A stretch of 64,000 bases of DNA, from the NCBI GenBank assembly GCA_018857735.1, contig JABMCL010002001.1:108501-172500 (forward strand), read 5' to 3'. Origin of the DNA: Alviniconcha marisindica (Eukaryota > Mollusca > Gastropoda > Provannidae). Below the pieces are notes generated by a model that worked only from the letters and a program-made list of their open reading frames with translations, had not been told where the DNA came from and searched no databases. Position numbers and translations under genes: made by a program. The first letter of the stretch is position 1. Each line of letters starts with the position of its first letter. This document shows positions 53,991 to 64,000 of the stretch, in pieces.

Positions 53991-55589
53991 TAGCGCGCAG
54001 ACAAGAAAGGGTCTGTCATGGTGCGTGCACTGCCCCTGCAGCACTGGGTTTCAGCCACTCGTCTCACAACCCTCAGCAACACAACCCCGCCACCCTTGCA
54101 GCGCTGTCAAGGTGCTGAAACACAAGCTGTTTCTGCCGTATGGTTGAGGACCATCCGAACCTGATCTCAGATGGATCAAGGGTCAGCATAGCTTTACCGT
54201 TCAAACGGCTCAGAGCACTGGTTTAAGCATGTGATGTCCATTCTCAATACAGCATGCTGTATTCCAAACAGAAGAACTACACCTGCCAGCCAGTGATCAC
54301 CTGCCATTTGGACTAAAGTAAGGAAAGGACAGATGACACAATTTAAAGGATGGTAACTCTTGAGTAACAACAAGGTTGAGCAGGTGGACCTGCCCCTTGC
54401 TTCAACCTGTCAGTTTTGGCCGTATCATGTGGGAGCCAGTGTGCTTAAGACAGATGGGTCTGACCGCATGAGGTTCGAGCAGTCCTCCTCAACCACACAG
54501 CCGAAACTGCTTGTGTATCAGCCCCGTAGATGACCCAATATTTGAAAGCACAGCTTCAACCAACTGATTTGCAAGATCAATTTGTAGTCAGATTTACAAG
54601 GATCAAACTCTCTGTGGATGAAACTTTACAACAAACATGATCTACATTCAAATTCATGAGATACCTGATGCGGCTACTCAAAACATGCATACAACCAATG
54701 AGAGAGATCTTGAGGCAAAATGATTTACAATGCACTCATTTGCATAGAATCAGATCTGTATTTTGAAACACACATCATGCAAACCTTATGGAAATAAATA
54801 CTACACACTAACAGATGAGAAATCACCTTCTGTACAGAGACATACGGATCAGCACATATAAACCTTCTTGCACAATTTGCGTTCTGATTCGTTGCGTGTA
54901 CATCCGTCATCTACCTACAAGGAGTTTAACTGCTCAATACAAGTGGTTACATGTCATTGCACAAATAATATGCACGTAAGTGCTCTGGGCGTCAGAGAGG
55001 TGGTGCACACTCTCAGTTGTACTGTCACGGGTGGAAGAGGATTCTAAATTGTTGTTGTTGTTAGCTGTCACTTTGTTTGAGCCCAGTTAACCACACCAGG
55101 GCTGATTCTAAACTGAAAATCAGCTTAACATTTTGAAACAAAATCCTTCAAGGGTTTACTTTTGAAAGGACATCCTTCTTGGTCTAAACGTGTTCTGATG
55201 AGGCCAGTTCCTTTAAATCCAGGCGATACGATCCCCCCACCCCCCTCTCCCAGCCATCTCAATGAGCTGCTGATCAAAATGAAAACACTCAGCTCCTTTT
55301 TGATTGACGGTAATGAAGAGACGGAAAAGTGCAGCCCGTTTTCAGGGAGCGCATGCAAGACAACGCACGTGAAAACCTAAAACGTGCTTTCTTGGCTGCC
55401 CCCGTTTAGTTTTAAAGCACTCTCACCAGACACACCCTGTGACTCCAGCTGCTTTTTTTACAGTAACTACTTCAGGGCAACTTAGTATCACTGTGTGGTG
55501 CTTGTGTGCGACCAAGTCTTGACTTACTAGGCTAGGTTCAAATGGTGCAGCCCAGCACTGAGATATTTCAACAGATTAACGTCGCGAAT

Positions 55590-56760
55590 CTGGTCCATGC
55601 AGGCAACTTGTGCCTGTGCTGTTAGAAGGTGCACAGCAAAGTGTGCCTGTACCGTTAGAAGGTGCACACCAATGGTTCACAATCATGCCATCTTTAGTTT
55701 GGCACAGGTCAGATGTTGGCATATGGCAGATGTTCATAACTGCATCATTATTAACTTGATGTATCATACCACCTTGTAGCCAGGCTGTTTATTACCTGGT
55801 ATATTCCAGATGTTGTTAACTACAGTCATGTGGTATATCATAGTTCATACCAACTAGTAGCCAGACTGTTTATCACCTGTATATATATGCATATATTTAT
55901 AACTACACCATTATCTGGTGCATTTTGCCAGACTGTCCATTATCTGGTACATGCAAGATTCTTATGACAGCACCATTATTTGGTTCATGCCAGCAACCCA
56001 CAACCAGACTGTTTATCACCTGGTATATGCCACCTGTTCACAACTGTTCAGTTACTGAACTCATGGCCAGACTCTTTATAACCTGGTATATGCTAGATGT
56101 TTACAAGTGAACCATTATTTGGTGCTTGTCACGACTCCCAGGCAAAACTGTTTATGATTTGGTCTATATACCATGTCTATGATAACTTCAGCATTATTCG
56201 GCCCTTGCCACAACTCACAGCCAAAATGTTTTGTTATTTGGTATACGCTGGCTGTTTATTATAACTGCAGCTTTATCTGGTCACCAACTCACAGCCAAAA
56301 TGTTTTGTTATTTGGTATATGCTGGCTGTTTATTATAACTGCAGCTTTATCTGGTCACCAACTCACAGCCAAAATTGTTTAATTGCTTGGGATATGCCAG
56401 CTGTTTACAACTGCACCATATTTTGGTGCATGCCACAACACACAGCCAAAATTGTTTATTACCTGGTGGCTGTTTAACGTAACTCCACCAATATTTGGCA
56501 CACGCCACCAACTCCTAGTCAGAGACAGATAATTCAGCATATGACTCTTGTGCATCACTGTGCCATTCTTTGGTGCATGCCACCAGCTCATACGACTGTA
56601 AGTTCGGCATATGACTCTTGTCTATCACTGCACTGTTATCTGGTTCGTGGTACCAAGTCGTGGCCAGACAGCGTAATACTGGGTATATGCTGGCTGTTTA
56701 GAGCTGCACAGTTATGCAGTATGCACCTCAACAGTCTACCACCACACCATTGTTAATTCA
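55590..56760. repeat. Diffuse tandem repeats, ~85-100-bp units
   Basis: Recurring phrases TTTATCACCTGGTATATGCC, GCTGGCTGTTTATTATAACT, GCAGCTTTATCTGGTC; two near-identical copies at 56225-56375. An old, diverged array downstream of merlin. Confidence 0.75.
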
Positions 56761-57039
56761 CCGTTCTCTGTGGTTTGATGAGAAGATCTGTGTCCACATG
56801 GTCGGCTACCACAGTGAGAAAGGTTACGCTCATCTGATTCCTGATGGCTGGGGAGCTGCTATCCACAGAGAAAAAGACGACTTGAGTAGAAGTATCTGTC
56901 CATGAATGCACTTGAAGTTAAACACACACGTATAAATGCCATGTCTGGAAGACTTGATCCAAACTAGTCAAACAACTCACTGTCATCAGTATGGCTGTCT
57001 CTGCATTAACAGTCAGGCTGGGAATAAAGTCTTGCTGGA

Positions 57040-57290
57040 GAGAGCACTGATGTCACAGTTGACCTTGACATTCACCTTCATGTGACCTGCCATCAACTTG
57101 ACCTTCACATGACCTGCTATTAACTTCACCTTCATGTGACCTGCTGTCAACATGACCTTCAGGTGACCTGCTGTCAATTTGACCTTCATGTGACCTGCCA
57201 CCAACTTGACCTTCATGTGACCTGCCATCCACTTGACCTTCACAGGACATGCTGTTAACTTGACCTTCACATGACCTGCTGCTCCTGGAA
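57040..57290. repeat. 27-bp minisatellite, about 9 copies
   Basis: Unit GACCTGCTGTCAACTTGACC plus TTCATGT. It lies beyond the merlin polyadenylation signal. Confidence 0.93.
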
Positions 57291-57409
57291 TCTTTGGCAA
57301 GACGGAAGAATCATTTTGATTTTTTCTGTTGAAACTGCCATTTCACCATCATGGCAAACCAGATCTGTCTTCTACTGTATTACAGCCACAGTCAACACTT
57401 GATTATTGT

Positions 57410-57415
57410 TTTATT
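57410..57415 (-). promoter_or_regulatory. Probable merlin polyadenylation signal
   Basis: AATAAA on the minus strand, 66 bases after the merlin stop codon. Confidence 0.5.
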
Positions 57416-57480
57416 GCTGGGGTGAAGATCACACTGAGTTCACACTGTGTTCACTGATGCTGAAAGATTGCATAGCCTCC

Positions 57481-57531
57481 TCACAATTCTTCAAAGAATG
57501 CAACTCTTGCCTTGGATGAGCTTGCACTTAT
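57481..57531 (-). CDS. NF2: Merlin last exon (stop)
   Basis: 17 codons: ISASSSKARVAFFEEL and TGA. Too short to stand out as an ORF; found by searching for the conserved merlin end. Acceptor CTTGTGTTGCAG in phase 0 with the previous donor. Confidence 0.95.
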   Translation of the reverse strand: MSASSSKARVAFFEEL

Positions 57532-60500
57532 CTGCAACACAAGAAAATACATCAGATACTTCCCACAGGTGAAATTTTCAATTCTGGCTTGCTAATGAAA
57601 TCTGCATTTTTGAACTGTTGAATACTAAACTTTAGTATTCTGAATCTAAGTCAGACCATGAAAATGAAACCCAATATATATTTAAAGTGTTCTGTCATCC
57701 AAGCAAAGGAAGTAGATTTTAATTTGTGTACTGTTTTGGGGAAAACCTCCAGAAAATTTAACTTAAAGAAAGCAGAAGAGTATTACATGCTGTAATTTCT
57801 TTGTTCAGACCATGAAAACCAGTAAGTGCTCAATGCTTTGCAGATCCCAGCAGATTCTTGTACATTTTCAGTATTTCAGAAAACTGCAACATTTATCCAC
57901 ATATTCTCCGACAACGCATCCTTTTGTTGACATGCCTGACAGCTGTAGGCAGATTAAACTTTGGTCACCTGTGTCAGTGTCTGGCATTCTGTCAATGTAT
58001 CCCCTGCAGCCTTGATGCCCGAAATCCCTTGGTAAGTTATTTTCCGTAACTAGAAATGGAAATGCTTGAACACGCTCTGCAAGCGTTTCAATGTGAAATG
58101 CAGTCAGCAGCCACACTAAAGAAGCGCTGAACTTAAACTGGTTAAAACGCTGTCGAATTGCAGACGCTTGAGAATGAAGTGCAGCAAGGGAAGTTTCAAA
58201 TCAAATAATTAACTGAATAATCTTTATTGTTCATCATTATGCAAAGCATACACACATTGTTCATCATTACACAAAGCATCAAAATGACAAATTTTCTCTG
58301 ACACAAGGGCTCAAGAAGCTACATTCAAAATACATTAAAAAAATATTTTCCTTTACATCACACAAAGTCAGTCCTAAAAAAGATCTCGAGTACTTTTAAG
58401 ACCGGGTGCGTTGCCCTTGCAGCTGATAAAGCCCATCGTTAAGTGTTACACAGAATTTAAAAAAGAAAGGGGGAAACAAAAATGAAGCTGATGTGTTTAA
58501 CTTCTGTCCATATCCACACACCTTTTGCAGAGTGGAGTATTTGTTATCTCCACGTTGCATATTCTCCTCATGCAGGCGGTCGAGTTCTGAGATGCGTGTA
58601 TCGGCCCTCATGTCCTCCATCTCCGTCTTCAGCTCTATCAGCCGCTCCTGTAGATGCCGGCTTTTCTCGATGCAGTCGATGCTGCACAAGACACAAAACA
58701 CTTGTAGCCGGCGCAGGGGTGCTTGCCGCCACTCTTTTCTAGGGACATTTGAAGTCCTTCTTTCTCCTCTAATTGTTGAAATTCTTACTTCTCCGCGAAT
58801 TTTTTTACTGCTCTCTCACTTTCGTACCATTCTGTCTCTGTCCCTCCTTCCAACTGCTGTCTCTGTTGTATGTTCTTACTGCTCTGTCTCTGTTGTATGT
58901 TCTTACTGCTCTGTCTCTGTTGTATGTTCTTACTGCTTTGTCTCTGTTGTATGTTCTTACTGCTCTGTCTCTGTTGTATGTTCTTACTGCTCTGTCTCTG
59001 TTGTATGTTCTTACTGCTTTGTCTCTGTTGTATGTTCTTACTGCTTTGTCTCTCTGCTACTTTCTTATGGCTGTCTCTGTGCTATTTTCCTACTGCTCCG
59101 TCTCTACTACTTTCCTACTGCTCCATCTCTCTGCTACTTTCTTATGGCTGTCTCTGTGCTATTTTCCTACTGCTCCGTCTCTACTACTTTCCTACTGCTC
59201 CATCTCTCTGCTACTTTCCTATGGCTGTCTCTGTGCTATTTTCCTACTGCTCCATCTCTACTACTTTCCTACTGCTCCATCTCTGTGCTACTTTCCTACT
59301 GCTGTGTCTCTGTGCTATTTTCCTACTGCTCTGTCTCTACTACTTTCCTACTGCTCCATCTCTGTGCTGCCTTCCTACTGCTGTGTCTCTGTGCTATTTT
59401 CTTATTGTTCTGTCTCTGTGCTACTTTCCTATTGCACTGTGTCTGTGCTGTTTTCTTATCACTCTGTCTCTATACTAATTTCCTATCACTCAGTCTCTGT
59501 GCTATTTTTATATCACTCTGTCTGCATCACTTTCCTATTGCTCTGTCTCTGTGCTGTCTTCTTACTGCTCCGTCTCTGTGCTACTTTCCTACTGCTCTGT
59601 CTCTGTGCTATTTTCCTCCTGCTCCATCTCTGTGCTATTTTCCTACTGCTCTGTCTCTGTGTTAATTTCATACTGCTCTGTCTCTGTGCTGTTTTCTTAT
59701 TGTTCTGTCTCTGTGCTGTTTTCTTATTGTTCTGTCTCTGTGCTACTTTCCTACTGCTCCATCTCTGTGCTACTTTTCTACTGTTCTGTCTCTGTGCTAT
59801 TTTCTTATTGTTCTGTCTCTGTGCTACTTTTCTACCGCACTGTCTCTGTGCTGATTTCTTATCACTCTGTCCCTATGCTACTTTCCTATCACTCAGTTTC
59901 TGTGCTGCTTTTTTTTAAATCGTTTCTCTCTCTTCTGTTTTCTTATCCCTCTGTTTCTGTGCTATTTTCTTATCCCTCTGTCTCTGTGCCGTTTTCTTAT
60001 CACTCTGTCTCTGTGCCGTTTTCTTATCACTCTGTCTCTGTGCTATTTTCTTACTGCTCTGTCTCTGTGTCACTTTCCTACTGCTCTGTCTCAGTGCCAC
60101 TTTCCTATTTCTCTGTCTCAGTGCCACTTTCCTATTTCTCTGTCTCAGTGCCACTTTCCTACCGCTCTGTCTCAGTGCCACTTTCCTATTTCTCTGTCTC
60201 AGTGCCACTTTCCTATTTCTCTGTCTCAGTGCCACTTTCCTACTGCTCTGTCTCAGTGCCACTTTCCTACCGCTCTGTCTCAGTGCCACTTTCCTACCGC
60301 TCTGTCTCAGTGCCACTTTCCTACCGCTCTGTCTCAATGCCACTTTCCTACTGCTCTGTCTCAGTGTCACTTTCCTACCGCGCTGTCTCAGTGCTGTTTT
60401 CCTATTGCTCTGTCTCAGTGCCACTTTCCTATTGCTCTGTCTCAGTGCCACTTTCCTACCACTCTGTCTCAATGCCACTTTCCTATTGCTCTGTCTCAGT

Positions 60501-63500
60501 GCCACTTTCCTATTGCTCTGTCTCAGTGCCACTTTCCTACCACTCTGTCTCAGTGCCACTTTCCTACCGCTCTGTCTCAGTGCCACTTTCCTACCACTCT
60601 GTCTCAGTGCCACTTTCCTACCGTTCTTTCTCCAAGTCCAGGTTGAGCTGGTCCATGTCCCCGCTGATCAGGTCGCAGCTCCCTTCTGACATCTCCAAGT
60701 TCGAGGGGCTGGTCACCATCATCGGAGAGTCCAGGTGAAGGCCGGAGGACAGGTCAGAGGTCAAAACCTGGAGTTGATTGTAGGGCTGCCGTGGGTGACA
60801 CAAAACAGAGGAAGTCAACTCACTACCGTCAGCTACTGTTTGCAGTACCGAGCACCAGCGAATGTAAAGTTGCTTTGCATGGAATTAGCGCACCAGAAGC
60901 TGACCGTGACAATAAGAGTCACAGCCAGAGGTTAAAATGAAGGAATATGGCTTTGTTCATTTGGAGTCAACCCTCAGACAGTTGTTTCAGATTTGTTCTC
61001 TCTCGTGTCCTTGGTAGTTATTATGTCTCACCAAGTTACATTATATCAAATGACACGTAAAAATAAATTGAAAGACGAGTTGAACAAATTGAGATCTAAT
61101 TCCCAATAAATTAGGTCAAGGCCCAGAGAAAAGAAAAAGACAGAGTACAATGAAATGATGCTAGTGTGCAGAAGCACTCGGTCACATGAACAACAGCACA
61201 TTCTAAGAAAGTCAACACAATGACCAACTCATGTCAATGGGCAACCCCAGGCAAGTTAGGTAATTTCTTGAGAACAGTTACTTTTACTGGCAACTTAGGT
61301 CATCTTTGAGAATAGTTACTTTTACTGGCAAGTTAGGTCATCTTTGAGAATAGTTACTTTCACTGGCAAGTTTGGCCATCTCTTGAGAATAGTTACTTTC
61401 ACTGGCAAGTTAGGTCATCTTTGAGAATAGTTACTTTTACTGGCAAGTTAGGTCATCTTTGAGAATAGTTACTTTTACTGGCAAGTTAGGTCATCTTTGA
61501 GAATAGTTACTTTTACTGGCAAGTTAGATCATCTTTGAGAATAGTTACTTTCACTGGCAAGTTAGGTCATCTCTTGAGAATAGTTACTTTCACTGGCAAG
61601 TTAGGTCATCTTTGAGAATAGTTACTTTTACTGGCAAGTTAGGTCATCTTTGAGAATAGTTACTTTTACTGGCAAGTTATGTCATCTTTGAGAATAGTTA
61701 CTTTTACTGGCAAGTTAGGTCATCTTTGAGAATAGTTACTTTTACTGGCAAGTTAAGTCATCTTTGAGAATAGTTACTTTCACTGGCAAGTTTGGCCATC
61801 TCTTGAGAATAGTTACTTTTACTGGCAAGTTAGGTCATCTTTGAAAATAGTTACTTTTACTGGCAAGTTAGGTCATCTTTGAGAATAGTTACTTTTACTG
61901 GCAAGTTAGGTCATCTTTGAGAATAGTTACTTTCACTGGCAAGTTTGGCCATCTCTTGAGAATAGTTACTTTCACTTAGAAAGATAAATGCTTTTCCTAG
62001 ACAAGAATGCTTGCCAGGCAAATGTGTAAACCTGGTTTCATTGGTGCAGACAATATTTCAAAAAGCACCCCGCACAACTTGTAAAGCAGTGCCGGCTTCA
62101 CCATTTTGAAAGAGAATTGATGCCTTTTACAATTCTTCACCACTCTGAAACAAAACTGATGCCTTTTAAATTCTTCATCATTTTCAGATGTACTGATGCT
62201 TTTTAAATTCTTCATCATTTCCAGATGTACTGATGCTTTTTTAAATTCTTCACCATTTTGAAACAACACTGATGCTTTTTAAATTCATGGCTATGACCAG
62301 GCAATGACTAGCTCAAGACTCCCCATCATTGTTACTATTAGTCATGTAAATTACCGTTTGATAAGAAGCCGAGTTTGTGTTGGAACGTGATAAATCCATC
62401 AGTGTGCTTTTGGCCAGCCTCTCAGCTGTCTTGGCCTTCAGCAGCTCTTCTTTCAAAAGCTCCGCCTCCCGCGCTCTGCAACAGATACTCTCTTATAAGT
62501 GATGCTATCAGACTGTATTGAGGAAAAGATTCAAACCACTGGAGAACTTACACCACTGTTATCAACCTGTACTGCAGGTGAGGAATTTTCACCTGTAACT
62601 AAATTCACAACACTGGAACTGTACACTGCAATTAAAGAAATCCACCTATTACCACACTTGCAAAGGATGCGAGAAAATTGTCCTAAAATAATCATAACCA
62701 TGATAACACAGGTAATTTCTATAGCACTGTATCCAGCTGACAAGGGTGAGCACACTGTGCTTTAAAAGATCAACAAAAATGTATACATAAAACCTCAAAA
62801 ATAATCATCATATATAGTCGTAATATAGTATATGCACAAAGCTGTGAGAGAAAGAATTCCATTTGCAGGCCTTGCATGTTCATTCTGTCAGTATCTATGC
62901 AACGCCAGTAGTTTTTTGCTTCAACTTTGAGCTGCTCAGGGGCACAGCCATGTTGGTTCGCTCTTTACTAGTGAAAAGCAGAAAAGGCTAGGCTCCTAAC
63001 GTAACAGACCCTCATGCCAAACCTGCCGACCAATTTATCACAATAACAGCCCACCACCAAACCCCTAACCCCATTTTTTCTTCACTCAGGATGACCACGT
63101 TCAACACCCCTGAGAGTCTGTGGTTGTCACCGCACTTTGGGCAGAAAGTTCCCACCTTCTTTCCGAGTCCTCCACCAGCTTCGCCGCTATCAGCTCCGCC
63201 TCCCTCATCCTGTGCTCCATCAGCATCCGCTCCTCCTCCGTCTGAGGAAGGAAAAGATCCAAACACATGAAAGGTTCAGAACAACACTATTTATTAGCAC
63301 AAAACACAACATGCAAATTCTTGGGGTAAGCCCCTTTTTCAAGCTGCAAAACAACACTTAATAAACAATAGTTAAACAATGAAAAATGAGATGTAGCTAT
63401 GAATCACTGTTTCTGAAAATCACGTGAACCACAACAACATTCTCCCCATTCTTTTTTACTTTCCAAAATGTATATATTCTTTGTTTTTGCATTTTCACCT

Positions 63501-63833
63501 TTCATGCTCTCCAGTGGCCTCCCCTTATTCTCCTGTCTCCATTTTCCACAAGCTTAGTTATTCTTTGGCTTTGAGCTTCTGCGTTTACTTTCTGTCAAAT
63601 TGTGCAGAAGGCATGAACATTGTGCTGAAACTGTTCACTTGCATCTTCAGCCTGTTTTCACAAAATAACGCTTGCTCTTGGTTTGACAACGACCAATGAA
63701 CCTTAATGGCTGAAATTTTGATGCGGTGAACCTCCGTCTCGGCTTCTGCGGCCTTTTGTGTCAGCAACATGGTCTCCTCGTCCAAGATCTTCACCTTCTC
63801 TGCCAGCAGCTCCGCTGTCTCCTCGGACCGCAT
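57481..63833 (-). CDS. NF2: Merlin (neurofibromin 2), C-terminal half, 6 exons, continues beyond right edge
   Basis: ERM-family cortical scaffold upstream of Hippo signalling and a tumour suppressor in animals. The six exons join in phase to 237 residues plus stop. They cover the end of the alpha-helical domain (MRSEETAELLAEK, LTQKAAEAETEVHRIK, TEEERMLMEHRMREAEL, LVEDSERRAREAELLKEELL), a Ser/Pro/Asn linker (SRSNTNSASYQT ... LHLDSPMMVTSPSNLE) and the C-terminal domain (KSRHLQERLIELKTEMEDMR ... RVAFFEEL). The end RVAFFEEL instead of an actin-binding ERM tail identifies merlin rather than ezrin/radixin/moesin. The FERM domain would lie right of the window. At the position of human Ser518 the residue appears to be Asn (MDQLNLDLEKE). 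Confidence 0.97.
58522..58681 (-). CDS. NF2: Merlin exon, C-terminal domain
   Basis: IDCIEKSRHLQERLIELKTE through NKYSTLQK. Matches the merlin C-terminal domain; donor GTGTGT. Confidence 0.95.
58855..60621. repeat. 27-bp minisatellite, about 65 copies, filling most of a merlin intron
   Basis: Unit near the exon (plus strand): TCTCAGTGCCACTTTCCTAC plus CGCTCTG; it drifts through TCTCTGTGCTATTTTCCTAC (middle) to TCTGTTGTATGTTCTTACTG (left). 27 is a multiple of three, so up to 395-codon frames appear on both strands. The unit next to the exon is the 5' splice site itself. Confidence 0.97.
60622..60785 (-). CDS. NF2: Merlin exon, linker and start of C-terminal domain
   Basis: PYNQLQVLTSDLSSGLHLDS through DLISGDMDQLNLDLEKE plus two bases. 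The donor GTAGGA is the first unit of a 27-bp array. Confidence 0.92.
61250..61975. repeat. 38-bp minisatellite, about 19 copies, merlin intron
   Basis: Unit AGTTACTTTTACTGGCAAGT plus TAGGTCATCTTTGAGAAT, highly homogeneous. Confidence 0.96.
62090..62290. repeat. ~41-60-bp tandem repeat, 4-5 copies, merlin intron
   Basis: Phrases TTTTTAAATTCTTCA, CCATTTTGAAACAA and ACTGATGC repeat. Confidence 0.85.
62355..62475 (-). CDS. NF2: Merlin exon, end of helix and start of linker
   Basis: AREAELLKEELLKAKTAERL through SNTNSASYQT, phase 2 in, phase 0 out. Acceptor CTGTTGCAG, donor GTAATT. Confidence 0.95.
63156..63241 (-). CDS. NF2: Merlin exon, alpha-helical domain
   Basis: 28 codons plus two bases, TEEERMLMEHRMREAELIAA through EDSER; donor AG|GTGGGA. 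Confidence 0.95.
63250..63400 (-). repeat. Dispersed repeat family B, copy 2 (merlin intron)
   Basis: Counterpart of 50017-50140, in the same orientation. On the minus strand it contains CTTGAAAAAGGGGCTTACCC and AATAAATAG, like a retroelement 3' end. Confidence 0.6.
63702..63833 (-). CDS. NF2: Merlin exon, alpha-helical domain
   Basis: 44 codons, MRSEETAELLAEKVKILDEE through RIKISAIK, phase 0 both ends. Acceptor TTTTTCCCCAG, donor GTTCAT (weak at +4 to +6). Confidence 0.93.
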
Positions 63834-64000
63834 CTGGGGAAAAAGTCGCATGGTCACGTCATCCACAATCTCTGCCTTCCAGGCAGCCACTTCAGTTTGT
63901 CTGTTAAGGACTTGTGGTGAAACAAGAAGAGTAAATGATCAGTTGACTAGTATTCACAACAGGAAAAAAACGAAAAGGAAAAAAAAGAAGAAAAAAGAAG

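Noticed and set aside
56714..56905. 63-codon plus-strand frame with WFDEKICVHMVGYHSEKGYA
   Set aside because: Looks mildly protein-like but has no partner exons, no splice sites in phase and no family I recognise.
58493..60738. Open frames of 200-395 codons on both strands (Leu/Ser/Cys-rich on plus, ALRQSGRKV repeats on minus)
   Set aside because: They are the 27-bp array read in all frames; a period divisible by three keeps every frame open. No start context, splice support or protein-like content.

Overview
The window looks like nuclear DNA of an invertebrate animal, most likely a lophotrochozoan and plausibly a gastropod mollusc. It has GT-AG introns, long repeat-filled introns, tRNA-derived SINEs, a Ty3/gypsy element and several small TIR elements. 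The species assignment is inference; the gene calls rest on protein sequence and on splice phases that I checked exon by exon.

Layout. (1) 411-20704, minus strand: the 5' half of a citron Rho-interacting kinase gene, 20 coding exons, running off the left edge. It encodes the AGC-family kinase domain, its C-terminal tail and the first part of the long coiled coil. (2) 20705-22193: a gap of about 1.5 kb between two divergent genes, probably holding both promoters. (3) 22194-26947, plus strand: a complete five-exon inosine-uridine type nucleoside hydrolase, 311 aa. (4) 26948-38400: repeats, an unrecognised broken minus-strand gene (about 29942-31086), a Ty3/gypsy retrotransposon on the minus strand with one visible LTR (31625-36433), and a decayed C2H2 zinc-finger gene on the plus strand (about 36590-37270). 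(5) 38428-45454, plus strand: an NFATC2IP/NIP45-like (Rad60-Esc2-NIP45 family) gene with two SUMO-like domains, seven exons, 387 aa. (6) 45455-57400: no gene recognised; minisatellites, a piggyBac-like MITE and dispersed repeats. (7) 57481-63833, minus strand: the last six coding exons of merlin (NF2), entering from beyond the right edge and ending in the diagnostic RVAFFEEL.

The most striking property is how the introns are built. Nearly every citron intron, and two merlin introns, contain a minisatellite or short duplication. In at least seven cases the repeated unit contains, or grew from, the exon/intron junction itself: a 27-bp array of about 65 copies starting exactly at a merlin 5' splice site, an array carrying branch-point/3'-splice-site-like sequence ahead of citron exon 20, duplicated 5' halves of exons 15 and 17, and a near-perfect hairpin whose two arms resemble the exon 18 5' splice site. 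The result is rows of decoy splice sites next to real ones.

Functionally, citron kinase (cytokinesis, midbody) and merlin (Hippo/cortical signalling) are cytoskeletal regulators, NIP45 acts in SUMO-dependent genome stability, and the nucleoside hydrolase acts in purine/pyrimidine salvage. I see no sign that they form a coordinated cluster; this is ordinary animal gene order with unusually repeat-rich introns.
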